Shown one piece after another: positions 51,907-60,926 of a DNA stretch of 64,000 bases. The first letter of the stretch is position 1, and each line of letters begins with the position of its first letter. The translations under genes were made by a program, and so were the position numbers. Source of the DNA: Pseudomonas gingeri (GTDB lineage Bacteria; Pseudomonadota; Gammaproteobacteria; Pseudomonadales; Pseudomonadaceae); assembly GCF_013386165.1 (NCBI RefSeq), contig NZ_JACAOS010000018.1:283323-347322 (forward strand), given 5' to 3'. The notes below the pieces were generated by a model that did not search any database, was not told the DNA's origin, and saw nothing but the letters and a program-made list of their open reading frames with translations.

Positions 51907-52542
51907 TTGACCAGCCCTCTTCTAGAAGCCTTGGCGCTCGCCTGTGAGCGTGACGGGCGGATGCTCTTCGAGCACCTCGAATTGCAGCTGCGCCCCGGCG
52001 ACCTGTTGCAGATCAGCGGTCCCAACGGCAGCGGCAAGACCAGCCTGTTGCGCCTGCTGGCCGGCCTGATGCAGCCGACTGCCGGGGAGGTCCGGCTTGA
52101 TGGACAGCCGCTGAATGCCCAGCGCAACGAGCTGGCACGCACCTTGTTGTGGATCGGTCATGCGGCCGGGATCAAGGACCTGCTCACCGCCGAAGAAAAT
52201 CTCAGCTGGCTCTGTGCCCTGCACCAGCCGGCCGGGCGCGAGGCCATCTGGCAGGCGCTGGCGGCGGTCGGGCTGTTCGGTTTCGAGGACGTCTCCTGCC
52301 ATACCCTGTCCGCCGGGCAGCAGCGTCGTGTGGCCCTGGCCCGGTTGTATCTGGACGGTCCGCCGCTGTGGATTCTCGACGAACCCTTCACCGCCCTGGA
52401 CAAACAGGGTGTTGCTCAACTCGAAGAACACCTGGCCGGCCATTGCGAGCGTGGCGGCATGGTCGTGCTGACCACCCACCATACGCTGACCCGCGTCCCG
52501 GCCGGTTACCGCGATCTCGACCTCGGGCGGTGGGCCCCATGA
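51907..52542 (+). CDS. ccmA: cytochrome c biogenesis ATP-binding protein CcmA
   Basis: 211 residues, the ATPase subunit of the CcmABCD complex that releases haem-loaded CcmE. Walker A GPNGSGKT (38-45), signature LSAGQQRRVALARL and Walker B LWILDEPFTALD are intact. The start is TTG at 51907, with AAGG about 10 nt upstream and no ATG nearby. A TATAAT at 51762-51767 with TTTGGA 15 nt upstream may serve as the operon promoter in the 194-bp gap to fliK. Confidence 0.95.
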   Translation: MTSPLLEALALACERDGRMLFEHLELQLRPGDLLQISGPNGSGKTSLLRLLAGLMQPTAGEVRLDGQPLNAQRNELARTLLWIGHAAGIKDLLTAEENLSWLCALHQPAGREAIWQALAAVGLFGFEDVSCHTLSAGQQRRVALARLYLDGPPLWILDEPFTALDKQGVAQLEEHLAGHCERGGMVVLTTHHTLTRVPAGYRDLDLGRWAP

Positions 52543-53207
52543 GTGTCTTCGGCCTGTTGTTCGCCCGTGAAGCGCGCCTGCTGTTTCGCCGTCCGGCGGA
52601 GCTGGCCAATCCGTTGGTGTTCTTCGCCATTGTGATTGCGCTGTTCCCGTTGGCGGTCGGACCTGAGACGAATATGTTGCAAATCTTGTCTCCGGGACTG
52701 GTCTGGGTCGCGGCGCTGTTGTCCGTCCTGCTCTCGCTGGACGGGCTGTTTCGCAGTGATTTCGAGGACGGATCCCTGGAACAGTGGGTCCTTTCGTCGC
52801 ACCCCCTGGCCCTTCTGGTTTTGGCCAAGGTACTGGCACACTGGGTATTTTCCGGTCTGGCCCTGGTCCTGCTCGCGCCTTTGCTGGCGTTGATGCTCGG
52901 ATTACCAGGTAGCTGCTTGCCGGTGCTGCTGTTATCGCTACTCTTGGGTACGCCGGTATTGAGTTTGCTCGGTGCGGTGGGGGCGGCCCTGACGGTGGGA
53001 TTGAAGCGTGGCGGCCTGTTGTTGGCCCTGCTGATCCTGCCGCTGTACATCCCGGTATTGATTCTCGGCAGTGGGGCCTTGCAGGCCGCGCTGCAAGGCA
53101 TGCCGGCCACGGGTTACCTGCTCTGGCTGGGTAGCCTGGCCGCCCTGGCGGTGACCCTGACACCTTTTGCAATAGCGGCTGGCCTGAAGATCAGCGTCGG
53201 CGAATAA
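52539..53207 (+). CDS. ccmB: haem exporter protein CcmB
   Basis: 222 residues with six predicted transmembrane helices, the permease half of CcmAB. It begins MSVFGLLFAREARLLFRRPAELANPLVFF and contains LSPGLVWVAALLSVLLSLDGLFRSDFEDGSLEQWVLS, the family signature. The ATG overlaps the ccmA stop codon (ATGA). Confidence 0.95.
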   Translation: MSVFGLLFAREARLLFRRPAELANPLVFFAIVIALFPLAVGPETNMLQILSPGLVWVAALLSVLLSLDGLFRSDFEDGSLEQWVLSSHPLALLVLAKVLAHWVFSGLALVLLAPLLALMLGLPGSCLPVLLLSLLLGTPVLSLLGAVGAALTVGLKRGGLLLALLILPLYIPVLILGSGALQAALQGMPATGYLLWLGSLAALAVTLTPFAIAAGLKISVGE

Positions 53208-53255
53208 TGAGGTCTGGTCAGTTGATGACCAGCAAAGACCCTTGGATGTACCGTG

Positions 53256-54011
53256 ATGAACTGGACTTGGTTTCATAAACTGGGCTCGCCCAAATGGTTC
53301 TATGGCATCAGCGGGCGCCTTCTGCCCTGGCTGAGCGTGGCCGCCGTGCTGCTGATCGGCGTCGGCGTGGTCTGGGGCCTGGCCTTCGCGCCGCCGGATT
53401 ACCAGCAAGGCAACAGCTTTCGCATCATCTACATCCACGTGCCGGCGGCCATGCTGGCCCAGTCCTGCTACGTGATGCTGGCGGTCTGCGGTGTGGTCGG
53501 ACTGGTCTGGAAGATGAAACTGGCCGATGTCGCGCTGCAATGCGCCGCGCCCATCGGTGCCTGGATGACCGCTGTGGCGTTGATCACCGGGGCCATCTGG
53601 GGCAAGCCGACCTGGGGCGCCTGGTGGGTCTGGGATGCACGCCTGACCTCGATGCTGATCCTGCTGTTCCTCTATTTCGGCCTGATCGCCCTGGGCAACG
53701 CCATTACCAATCGTGACAGCGCCGCCAAGGCCTGCGCGGTGCTGGCGATTGTCGGGGTGATCAATATCCCGATCATCAAATACTCGGTGGAGTGGTGGAG
53801 CACCCTGCACCAGGGATCGACCTTCAGCCTGACCGAGAAACCCGCCATGCCCGCGGAGATGTGGTTGCCGTTGCTGCTGACGGTACTGGGTTTCTACTGT
53901 TTCTTCGGTGCCGTGGTGTTGCTGCGCATGCGCCTTGAAGTGCTCAAGCGCGAGGCCCGCGCCAGTTGGGTCAAGGCCGAAGTGCTGAATGAACTGGAGG
54001 TGGCTCGATGA
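53256..54011 (+). CDS. ccmC: haem handling protein CcmC
   Basis: 251 residues, six helices. The tryptophan-rich WGAWWVWDARLTSMLILLFLYFGL is the haem-binding WWD motif facing the periplasm. Flanking histidines are in IIYIHVPAAMLAQ and WWSTLHQGSTF. CcmC loads haem onto CcmE. GTG 53253 directly precedes ATG 53256; the ATG is chosen. Confidence 0.95.
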   Translation: MNWTWFHKLGSPKWFYGISGRLLPWLSVAAVLLIGVGVVWGLAFAPPDYQQGNSFRIIYIHVPAAMLAQSCYVMLAVCGVVGLVWKMKLADVALQCAAPIGAWMTAVALITGAIWGKPTWGAWWVWDARLTSMLILLFLYFGLIALGNAITNRDSAAKACAVLAIVGVINIPIIKYSVEWWSTLHQGSTFSLTEKPAMPAEMWLPLLLTVLGFYCFFGAVVLLRMRLEVLKREARASWVKAEVLNELEVAR

Positions 54012-54184
54012 GTTTTGCCACCTTCGGCGATTTTATCGCCATGGGTCATCACGGCCTGTATGTCTGGTCGGCCTATGGCATCTGCCTGGCCGTGCTGGCT
54101 TTGAACGTCGCGACGCCGATCCTCGCCCGCCGACGTTACCTGCAACAAGAGGCGCGTCGTCTGCGCCGGGAGAATGCCAAGTGA
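54008..54184 (+). CDS. ccmD: haem exporter protein CcmD
   Basis: 58 residues, with one transmembrane helix (about 15-38) and a basic, Gln/Glu-rich cytoplasmic tail. It reads MSFATFGDFIAMGHHGLYVW then SAYGICLAVLALNVATPILA. It stabilises CcmABC with CcmE. The start overlaps the ccmC stop (ATGA) and the stop overlaps the ccmE start (GTGA). Confidence 0.93.
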   Translation: MSFATFGDFIAMGHHGLYVWSAYGICLAVLALNVATPILARRRYLQQEARRLRRENAK

Positions 54185-54636
54185 ACCCGCTGCGCAAAAA
54201 GCGCCTGATCATCATCCTTGCCATCCTGGTCGGCGTCGGCGCTGCCGTGGGCCTGGCCTTGAGTGCGTTGCAGGAAAATATCAACCTGTTCTACACCCCG
54301 ACCCAGATCGCCAACGGCGACGCGCCCCGTGGCACGCGGATTCGCGCCGGCGGCATGGTGGAGAAGGGCTCGCTGCAACGTTCCGGCGACTCCCTGGACG
54401 TGAAGTTCGTGGTGACCGATTTCAACAAGTCCGTCACCATCACCTATCGCGGCATCCTCCCGGACCTGTTCCGTGAAGGGCAGGGCATCGTGGCCCTGGG
54501 CAAGCTCAACGCCGATGGCGTAGTGGTGGCCGATGAAGTGCTGGCCAAGCACGATGAGAAATACATGCCGCCGGAAGTCAGCAAAGCCTTGAAGGACAGC
54601 GGTCAATCCGCCCCGACACAAGCCAAGGAGGGTTGA
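54181..54636 (+). CDS. ccmE: cytochrome c-type haem chaperone CcmE
   Basis: 151 residues from a GTG at 54181. An N-terminal anchor helix precedes an OB-fold. The covalent haem-binding His124 is in LAKHDEKYMPPEV, with Tyr128 as the axial ligand. It accepts haem from CcmC and gives it to CcmF/H. Confidence 0.96.
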   Translation: MNPLRKKRLIIILAILVGVGAAVGLALSALQENINLFYTPTQIANGDAPRGTRIRAGGMVEKGSLQRSGDSLDVKFVVTDFNKSVTITYRGILPDLFREGQGIVALGKLNADGVVVADEVLAKHDEKYMPPEVSKALKDSGQSAPTQAKEG

Positions 54637-54639
54637 TCG

Positions 54640-56613
54640 ATGATTCCTGAATTGGGCCATTTGGCCATGATCCTCGCGTTGTGTTTCGCCCTGGTGCAGG
54701 CCACCGTTCCGCTGTTCGGCGCCTGGCGTGGCGATCGCTTGTGGATGAGTCTGGCGCGGCCGGCGGCCTGGGGGCAGTTTTCCTTCCTGGTCTTCGCCTT
54801 CGGCGTGCTGACCTACGCCTTCATGACCGACGACTTTTCCGTCAGCTACGTCGCCAACAACTCCAACAGCGCCTTGCCCTGGTACTTCAAGTTCAGCGCC
54901 GTGTGGGGGGCTCACGAAGGCTCGTTGCTGCTTTGGGCGCTGATCCTCGGCGGCTGGACCTTTGCCGTGTCGGTATTTTCCCGGCAACTGCCGCAGGTGA
55001 TGCTGGCTCGGGTACTGGCGGTGATGGGCATGATCAGCACGGGTTTCCTGCTGTTCCTGATCCTGACTTCCAACCCGTTCTCGCGGATCCTGCCGCAGAT
55101 TCCAGCGGACGGTCGTGACCTCAACCCGTTGTTGCAGGACATCGGCCTGATCGTCCACCCGCCGATGCTCTATATGGGTTATGTCGGTTTCTCGGTGGCC
55201 TTCGCCTTCGCCATCGCCGCCTTGCTCGGCGGCCGTCTCGACGCGGCCTGGGCGCGCTGGTCGCGGCCCTGGACCATCGTCGCCTGGGCATTCCTCGGTG
55301 TCGGTATCACCCTCGGCTCCTGGTGGGCCTACTACGAACTCGGCTGGGGCGGCTGGTGGTTCTGGGACCCGGTGGAAAACGCCTCGTTCATGCCCTGGCT
55401 GGTGGGCACGGCACTGATCCACTCCCTGGCGGTCACGGAAAAACGCGGGGTGTTCAAGAGCTGGACCGTGCTCCTGGCGATTGCGGCGTTTTCCTTGAGC
55501 CTGCTGGGCACCTTCCTGGTGCGTTCCGGCGTGTTGACCTCGGTGCATGCCTTCGCCTCCGACCCGGCGCGGGGGGTATTCATCCTGATCTTCCTGCTGT
55601 TCGTGGTCGGCGGTTCGCTGACCTTGTTCGCCCTGCGTGCGCCGGTAGTGAAGAGCCATGTGGGTTTCAACCTCTGGTCCCGGGAAACCCTGCTGCTGGG
55701 CAACAATCTGGTGCTGGTGGTGGCGGCCTCGATGATTTTGCTGGGCACGCTGTACCCGCTGGTGCTCGATGCCCTCAGCGGCGCCAAGCTGTCCGTTGGC
55801 CCGCCGTACTTCAATGCCTTGTTCATTCCACTGATGGGGCTGTTGATGGTGGTGATGGCGGTCGGCGTGCTGGTGCGCTGGAAAGACACCCCGGTGAAAT
55901 GGCTGGTGGGCATGCTGACTCCAGTGCTGTTGGGCAGCGTTGCCCTGGCGGTGGTGGCCGGGCTGGTTTACGGCGATTTCAACTGGGCGGTGTTGGCCAC
56001 CTTCCTGCTGGCGGCCTGGGTGCTGCTGGCCGGGGTGCGCGATATCCTCGACAAGACTCGTCACAACGGTCTGATCAAGGGGCTGCCGAGCCTGACCCGC
56101 AGCTACTGGGGCATGCAACTGGCGCACCTGGGCATTGCGGTCTGCGCCCTGGGCGTGGTGCTGTCGAGCCAGGAAAGCGCCGAGCGCGACCTGCGCATGG
56201 CGCCGGGCGAGTCGATGGAACTGGGCGGTTACCACTTTATCTTCGAAGGCGCCAAGCATGTCGAAGGGCCGAACTTTACCTCGGACCAGGGCACGATCCG
56301 GGTCATTGAAAACGGCAAGGAAGTGGCGCTGCTGCACCCGGAGAAGCGTTTGTACACCGTGCAGCAATCGATGATGACCGAAGCCGGGATCGACGCCGGT
56401 TTCACCCGTGACCTTTATGTCGCCCTCGGCGAGCCGTTGGAAAACGGTGCCTGGGCGGTGCGGGTACACGTCAAGCCGTTCGTGCGCTGGATCTGGTTCG
56501 GCGGCTTGCTGACCGGGCTGGGCGGTGCTTTGGCGGCGTTGGATCGGCGTTATCGGGTCAAGGTAAAAAGCCGCGTGCGTGAAGCGTTGGGCATGAGTGG
56601 GGCAACAGCATGA
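54640..56613 (+). CDS. ccmF: cytochrome c haem lyase subunit CcmF
   Basis: 657 residues with many helices. The WWD haem-binding motif is WGGWWFWDPVENASFMPWLVGTAL, with conserved periplasmic histidines around VHPPMLYMGY and SGVLTSVHAFASDPARG. It attaches haem from CcmE to reduced apocytochrome c together with CcmH and CcmI. Confidence 0.97.
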   Translation: MIPELGHLAMILALCFALVQATVPLFGAWRGDRLWMSLARPAAWGQFSFLVFAFGVLTYAFMTDDFSVSYVANNSNSALPWYFKFSAVWGAHEGSLLLWALILGGWTFAVSVFSRQLPQVMLARVLAVMGMISTGFLLFLILTSNPFSRILPQIPADGRDLNPLLQDIGLIVHPPMLYMGYVGFSVAFAFAIAALLGGRLDAAWARWSRPWTIVAWAFLGVGITLGSWWAYYELGWGGWWFWDPVENASFMPWLVGTALIHSLAVTEKRGVFKSWTVLLAIAAFSLSLLGTFLVRSGVLTSVHAFASDPARGVFILIFLLFVVGGSLTLFALRAPVVKSHVGFNLWSRETLLLGNNLVLVVAASMILLGTLYPLVLDALSGAKLSVGPPYFNALFIPLMGLLMVVMAVGVLVRWKDTPVKWLVGMLTPVLLGSVALAVVAGLVYGDFNWAVLATFLLAAWVLLAGVRDILDKTRHNGLIKGLPSLTRSYWGMQLAHLGIAVCALGVVLSSQESAERDLRMAPGESMELGGYHFIFEGAKHVEGPNFTSDQGTIRVIENGKEVALLHPEKRLYTVQQSMMTEAGIDAGFTRDLYVALGEPLENGAWAVRVHVKPFVRWIWFGGLLTGLGGALAALDRRYRVKVKSRVREALGMSGATA

Positions 56614-57146
56614 AGCGTTGGTTGATGGTATTGCCGCTGGCGGCGTTCCTGGTGATGGCGGTGTTCCTCTATCGCGGCCTGTACCTGGATCCGTCCGAGT
56701 TGCCCTCGGCGATGATCGGCAAACCCTTCCCGGCGTTCGCCTTGCCCGATGTGCAGGGCGACAAAAAGCTGACCGTGGCCGACCTGCAGGGCAAGCCGGC
56801 GCTGGTGAACGTCTGGGGCACCTGGTGCATTTCCTGCCGGGTCGAGCATCCGGTGCTGAACAAGCTGGCCCAGCAGGGCGTGCTGATCTATGGCATCAAC
56901 TACAAGGATGACAACGCCGAGGCGCTGAAGTGGCTGAAGGATTTCCACAACCCGTATCAGCTGAATATCCGCGACGAGCAAGGCACCCTGGGCCTGGACC
57001 TGGGGGTGTACGGCGCGCCGGAGACCTTCTTCATCGATGCCAAGGGCGTGATTCGCTACAAGCATGTCGGGGTGATCGACGAGACGGTCTGGCGCGAGCA
57101 ACTGGCGACGGTGTATCAGTCGCTGGTGGACGAGGCCCGACCATGA
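56610..57146 (+). CDS. ccmG: periplasmic thiol:disulfide oxidoreductase CcmG/DsbE
   Basis: 178 residues with one N-terminal anchor. The thioredoxin fold carries WCISC (Cys73, Cys76) in VWGTWCISCRVEHPVL. It keeps the apocytochrome cysteines or CcmH reduced. The ATG overlaps the ccmF stop (ATGA). Confidence 0.95.
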   Translation: MKRWLMVLPLAAFLVMAVFLYRGLYLDPSELPSAMIGKPFPAFALPDVQGDKKLTVADLQGKPALVNVWGTWCISCRVEHPVLNKLAQQGVLIYGINYKDDNAEALKWLKDFHNPYQLNIRDEQGTLGLDLGVYGAPETFFIDAKGVIRYKHVGVIDETVWREQLATVYQSLVDEARP

Positions 57147-57613
57147 AGCGCTGGTTAGCCGCGGTTGCCCTGGGCTTGAGCCTGGTCGGTGTGGCCCATG
57201 CCGCCATCGACACCTATGAGTTTGCCAACGATGCCGAGCGTGAACGCTTTCGCGACCTGACCAAGGAACTGCGCTGTCCCAAGTGCCAGAACCAGGACAT
57301 CGCCGATTCCAACGCGCCGATTGCCGCCGACCTGCGCCGGGAGATTTTCCGCATGCTCGGCGAGGGCAAGGACAATCAGCAGATCATCGACTTCATGGTC
57401 GACCGTTATGGCGACTTCGTGCGCTACAAGCCTGCCCTTAGCGGCAAGACCGCCTTGCTCTGGTTCGGCCCGGCCGGCCTGCTGCTGGGTGGCCTGGTCG
57501 TGATCGCGGTGATCGTCCGCCGTCGTCGTGCCGAGGGCGCTAGCACCCCGGACGCGCTTTCTGCCGAGGAGCGCGAGCGCCTCGACCACCTGTTGGATAA
57601 GAAAACCGAATGA
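57143..57613 (+). CDS. ccmH: cytochrome c-type biogenesis protein CcmH (CcmL type)
   Basis: 156 residues. A signal peptide ends near AHA-AI (20/21). LRCPKCQNQDI (Cys45, Cys48) is the redox motif that receives electrons for apocytochrome reduction. One C-terminal transmembrane helix (ALLWFGPAGLLLGGLVVIAVIV) and a charged tail follow. It corresponds to the short N-terminal module of E. coli CcmH. The start overlaps the ccmG stop (ATGA). Confidence 0.95.
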   Translation: MKRWLAAVALGLSLVGVAHAAIDTYEFANDAERERFRDLTKELRCPKCQNQDIADSNAPIAADLRREIFRMLGEGKDNQQIIDFMVDRYGDFVRYKPALSGKTALLWFGPAGLLLGGLVVIAVIVRRRRAEGASTPDALSAEERERLDHLLDKKTE

Positions 57614-58809
57614 TTGATTTCTGGCTCGCTACAGGTCTGCTGTTACTGATCGCCCTGAGTTTCCTGTTGATCCCGATCTTGCGTGAGCGCCGCGTGCAGC
57701 GCGAAGAAGATCGCACCGCATTGAACGTCGCCCTCTACCAGGAGCGTGTCGCCGAGTTGCAAGCGCAGCAGGTCGAAGGCGTGCTCAGTGCCGAGCAGAT
57801 GAACAACGGTCGGGCGGAAGCAGCCCGTGAGTTGCTGGCCGATACCGAAGGCGTGGTGCCGCCCCGTGTCTCGCGGTTGGGCAAGCCGTTGCCATTGCTG
57901 GCGGCGTTGTTGGTGCCGGTGCTGGGGTTGGCGCTGTACCTGCATTTCGGTTCCAGCGACAAGGTCGAACTGACCCGTGAATTCGCCCAGGCGCCGCAGT
58001 CCGTGGAAGAAATGACCCGGCGTCTGGAACGGACGGTGGCGGCCCAACCGGATTCGGCCGAGGGCCTGTATTTCCTCGGGCGTGCCTATATGGCACAGAA
58101 CCGTGCGGCCGATGCGGCGAAGGTCTTCGAACGTACCGTCAAAGTGGCCGGACGTCAGCCTGAGTTGCTCGGGCAGTGGGCCCAGGCGCAGTACTTTGCC
58201 GATGGCAAGCAGTGGTCGCCGCAGGTCCAGGCGTTGACCGACGAAGCCCTCAAGACCGATCCGAAAGAAGTCACCAGCCTCGGGCTGTTGGGGATCGCGG
58301 CGTTTGAGGGACAGCGTTACCAGGAGGCCATCGACTACTGGACACGCCTGTTGGCGCAATTGCCGCCGGATGACAATTCCCGTGGGGCGTTGCAAGGCGG
58401 TATCGATCGCGCCAGTGAGAAGCTGGTGGCGAATGGCGGCAAGGTCGCCGAGGCGCCTGTGGTGAAAGGTGCGCTGTTGAAGGTGCGGGTTGATCTGGCG
58501 GCGGACCTGAAGGCCAAGGTCCAGCCGGGCGACAGCGTCTTTATCTTCGCCCGGGCCACCCAGGGGCCGCCTGCGCCGCTGGCGGCCAAGCGCCTGACGG
58601 TCGCCGACCTGCCGGCCACGGTCGAATTGGGGGATGCGGACGCGATGATGCCGCAATTGAAACTGTCGAACTTTCCTGAAGTCCAACTGGTTGCACGGGT
58701 ATCCCGCGCCGGCCAACCGACGGCGGGCGAGTGGATCGGGCGCAGCCAGCCGTTGGCCAGCAGCACCGCCGTGCAACAGAACCTGACCATCGACAGCCCG
58801 GATAAATAG
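57610..58809 (+). CDS. ccmI: cytochrome c-type biogenesis protein CcmI
   Basis: 399 residues. Two N-terminal transmembrane helices bracket a leucine-rich cytoplasmic loop (about 25-95). A periplasmic TPR part (QPDSAEGLYFLGRAYMAQNRAADAAKVFERTV) and a beta-rich C-terminal module follow. CcmI chaperones apocytochrome C termini. Start overlaps the ccmH stop (ATGA). It closes the ccm operon. Confidence 0.93.
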   Translation: MIDFWLATGLLLLIALSFLLIPILRERRVQREEDRTALNVALYQERVAELQAQQVEGVLSAEQMNNGRAEAARELLADTEGVVPPRVSRLGKPLPLLAALLVPVLGLALYLHFGSSDKVELTREFAQAPQSVEEMTRRLERTVAAQPDSAEGLYFLGRAYMAQNRAADAAKVFERTVKVAGRQPELLGQWAQAQYFADGKQWSPQVQALTDEALKTDPKEVTSLGLLGIAAFEGQRYQEAIDYWTRLLAQLPPDDNSRGALQGGIDRASEKLVANGGKVAEAPVVKGALLKVRVDLAADLKAKVQPGDSVFIFARATQGPPAPLAAKRLTVADLPATVELGDADAMMPQLKLSNFPEVQLVARVSRAGQPTAGEWIGRSQPLASSTAVQQNLTIDSPDK

Positions 58810-58819
58810 AGAGTTTCCC

Positions 58820-59218
58820 ATGACCACCGCCATTGCTCGCCTCACCCTGTTAACGCTGGTCCTGGGGTTGAGCGCTTGTGCGGTGCATCGTCCGCCGACG
58901 CCAGGCGAACCGACGAGTTCGCCGTCCGGCCCGACGACCCAACCTTATCCATCGGGCACGCCGGGTAAACCGACCGTACCGGGCAAACCACGTCCGAGTT
59001 CCTCACCGACCTTCGCCCCACCACCGGGTGGCAACAGCCATTGGGACGGGCAGATGGGCGTCTATGTCCTCGACAGTCAGACCAACACCTTCTACCGCCA
59101 GCGCACCTACTATCGCTGGGACAACGGCTGGAGCCGCTCCATCAGCCCCAATGGACCGTGGGAAGACACCGATATCCACGGCGTACCGCCGGGGTTGAGC
59201 AAACAGTTCGGTCAGTGA
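58820..59218 (+). CDS. small lipoprotein with Pro/Ser-rich linker
   Basis: 132 residues. A signal sequence ends in the lipobox LSAC with Cys20. Residues 22-72 are Pro/Ser/Thr/Gly-rich (PGKPTVPGKPRPSSSPTF), probably a wall-spanning linker. The C-terminal module NSHWDGQMGVYVLDSQTNTF...YYRWDNGWSRSISPNGPWE holds aromatic repeats of a short conserved pattern. It begins 10 nt after ccmI and may be read with the operon. No function is assigned. Confidence 0.75.
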   Translation: MTTAIARLTLLTLVLGLSACAVHRPPTPGEPTSSPSGPTTQPYPSGTPGKPTVPGKPRPSSSPTFAPPPGGNSHWDGQMGVYVLDSQTNTFYRQRTYYRWDNGWSRSISPNGPWEDTDIHGVPPGLSKQFGQ

Positions 59219-59221
59219 GTG

Positions 59222-59255
59222 AAAACGGCGATCTTCAGAGGTCGCCGTTTTTTTT
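59222..59255 (+). terminator. rho-independent terminator after the lipoprotein gene
   Basis: AAAACGGCGA (59222-59231) pairs with TCGCCGTTTT (59242-59251), a 10-bp stem with a 10-nt loop and T-run. It starts 3 nt after the stop codon and ends the ccm-linked transcript. Confidence 0.9.
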
Positions 59256-59384
59256 GAGGATTCTTCAGATCCCGTCAGTTGGTGTATCGACCAGCGGATG
59301 CCTGAAATGCTGTGATCAAAGCATGGGACGGTAGGCCAGCAGTGCCTTTACCGTTTGAACCAGGCCTTGTCGGAAGAAAATATC

Positions 59385-59849
59385 TCACTCGTAGCCCATC
59401 CTCTGTTGTTGGGCCTGCTCGGCGAGTTCGGCCATGGCCTGTTCGCTATCCAGTGAGCGTTGGGTTTTATAGGCCATTAGCTCGGCAAAACGTACGCGGC
59501 GGTGCTTGCCGGTTTTGTGAAACGGCAGTTCGCCCGACTCCAGCAGTTTGATCAGGTGCGGGCGGGAGACATTGAGCATGTCGGCGGCTTCCTGGGTGGT
59601 CAGTTCGGCATGGACGGGGACCACCTGGACGGCGTTGCCAGCAGCCAGCTCGGCCAGGATCTCCACCAGCAACCGCAGTGCGGTGGTGGGTAGTTCAACG
59701 CTATGGGCCTCGTTGCGTTCATCGAAAATCTGAATGTGCTGGGTGTCGAACCTTGTGGCCAGAAAGGCCGCGAGGGCGCGTTGACCTTCGATGGCGACCT
59801 GGACCTCGCGTTCGAGGGGCAAGTTGATGGTGAGGGCGGATTGAGTCAT
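59385..59849 (-). CDS. HTH (excisionase-type) antitoxin-like protein without adjacent toxin
   Basis: 154 residues from ATG 59849. The middle section (VELPTTALRLLVEILAELAAGNAVQVVPVHAELTTQEAADMLNVSRPHLIKLLESGELPFHKTGKHRRVRFAELMAYK) holds a MerR/excisionase-like winged helix. This is the sequence type of antitoxins paired with PIN-domain toxins in many proteobacteria. In those pairs the toxin starts at the antitoxin stop; here the 121 bp after the stop has no PIN coding region. It is therefore an orphan or has lost its toxin. Repeats upstream suggest autoregulation. Confidence 0.75.
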   Translation of the reverse strand: MTQSALTINLPLEREVQVAIEGQRALAAFLATRFDTQHIQIFDERNEAHSVELPTTALRLLVEILAELAAGNAVQVVPVHAELTTQEAADMLNVSRPHLIKLLESGELPFHKTGKHRRVRFAELMAYKTQRSLDSEQAMAELAEQAQQQRMGYE

Positions 59850-59882
59850 GGCTGGCTCCAAGGGGGGGAATCAATGATGGGA

Positions 59883-59921
59883 ATTTATTCGAAATAAACG
59901 AAAATCGCAATAAACGAAACA
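59883..59921. promoter_or_regulatory. repeats upstream of the antitoxin-like gene
   Basis: The unit AATAAACGAAA occurs at about 59893 and 59910, and TTTATT faces AATAAA across CGA at the left end. The block lies 34-72 nt before the start codon in an A+T-rich stretch, as autoregulatory operators of antitoxins do. Confidence 0.5.
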
Positions 59922-60071
59922 TTTCACATTGAAATGCCTGGAAACTTACCCTTCGTTGGGAGACTCAAACCGGCAAAGCGATATTTTCATCCCCGAATCC
60001 TGCTATCAGCGCTATAACGGTTGTGTTGAAGCGAGAACCGTTTATCTCCCATCCAAGGAACCTGACGTCCC

Positions 60072-60710
60072 ATGAATTCGATTTTCGGCAAGTTGGCCCG
60101 CCGCAGTGCGTTGGCCTCGGCGATGAGTCTGGCGGTATTGATGTCTGTTGGCGTTGCCCAGGCCGCCGATGCCCCGGCCCAGCGGGTGGCGGTACGCGGT
60201 GAAATCACGGCGCTCGACGGTGATTCCCTCAAGGTCCATACCCTCGCTAATGAAGATGTCACTGTCGGCCTGACCCAGGACACCCAGGTCCGTGGCGTGA
60301 CATTGGCGAAGATCGCCGATATCAAGCCCGGCAGCTATATCGGCACGGCGGCGATGCCGGGGTCTGACGGGACGTTGACGGCGATGGAAGTCCATGTGTT
60401 CCCGCCTGAATTGGCCGGTACTGGCGATGGTCATCGGCCTTTCGATCTGGCGCCGGGCAGCAGCATGACCAATGGCCGCGTGGGGGAGTTGAAGGTCGCC
60501 AACGGGCGTACCCTGGTGCTCAGCTACAAGGGCGGTGAGAAGACGGTGGTGGTGCCGGAGAATGTGCCGATCGTGAACCTGGTACCGGGCGATCGCAGCC
60601 TGCTCAAGCCGGGCGTGAAGGTGGTGCTGTTTGCCCAGAAGGGCGCGGATGGCAAGCTGACGGCGGCGGGGATTTCGGCGGGTAAGGACGGGGTCAAGCC
60701 GCCGATGTAG
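60072..60710 (+). CDS. exported DUF5666-like protein
   Basis: 212 residues. A signal peptide ends near AQA-AD (32/33). The rest is two beta-barrel-like units (VAVRGEITALDGDSLKVHTLANEDVTVGLTQDTQVRG and GRVGELKVANGRTLVLSYKGGEKTVVVPENVPIV). They resemble DUF5666, a small OB-like fold found in periplasmic proteins of unknown function. The middle motif ELAGTGDGHRPFDLAPGSSMTNG is distinctive. AAGGAA lies 11 nt before the ATG. It has no operon partner; a REP cluster follows. Confidence 0.7.
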   Translation: MNSIFGKLARRSALASAMSLAVLMSVGVAQAADAPAQRVAVRGEITALDGDSLKVHTLANEDVTVGLTQDTQVRGVTLAKIADIKPGSYIGTAAMPGSDGTLTAMEVHVFPPELAGTGDGHRPFDLAPGSSMTNGRVGELKVANGRTLVLSYKGGEKTVVVPENVPIVNLVPGDRSLLKPGVKVVLFAQKGADGKLTAAGISAGKDGVKPPM

Positions 60711-60724
60711 CGGATGTTTGAAGC

Positions 60725-60926
60725 CTTGCAGGAGCAGCCGGTCGACGCTCGATTGCTGGCGATGACGGTGGTGAGGCCGGTATCGCTATCGCGAGCAAGC
60801 TCGCTCCTACAGGGGGCTCGGGCCTGACAGAATTTTGCGCTGAGAGGCCGGCCTGTGTAGGAGCCAGCTTGCTGGCGATGGCGGCGGTCAGGCCGGTATT
60901 GCCATCGCGAGCAAGCGCGCTCTTAC
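60725..60926. repeat. cluster of REP elements
   Basis: A degenerate unit lies near 60725-60765. Clear units lie at 60786-60815 (ATCGCGAGCAAGCTCGCTCC form), 60854-60880 (TGTAGGAGCCAGCTTGCTGG form) and 60902-60926. Orientations alternate. The last unit overlaps the stop codon of sbp. Confidence 0.75.

Noticed and set aside
54136..56469. A 777-codon open frame antisense to ccmEF
   Set aside because: It is a His/Gln/Arg-rich mirror of the highly biased ccmF codons, with no recognisable domain; ccmF on the plus strand is certain.
60072..60710. A copper- or other metal-binding role for the exported DUF5666-like protein
   Set aside because: Only two or three histidines and no Met or Cys clusters are present, so metal binding is not supported.
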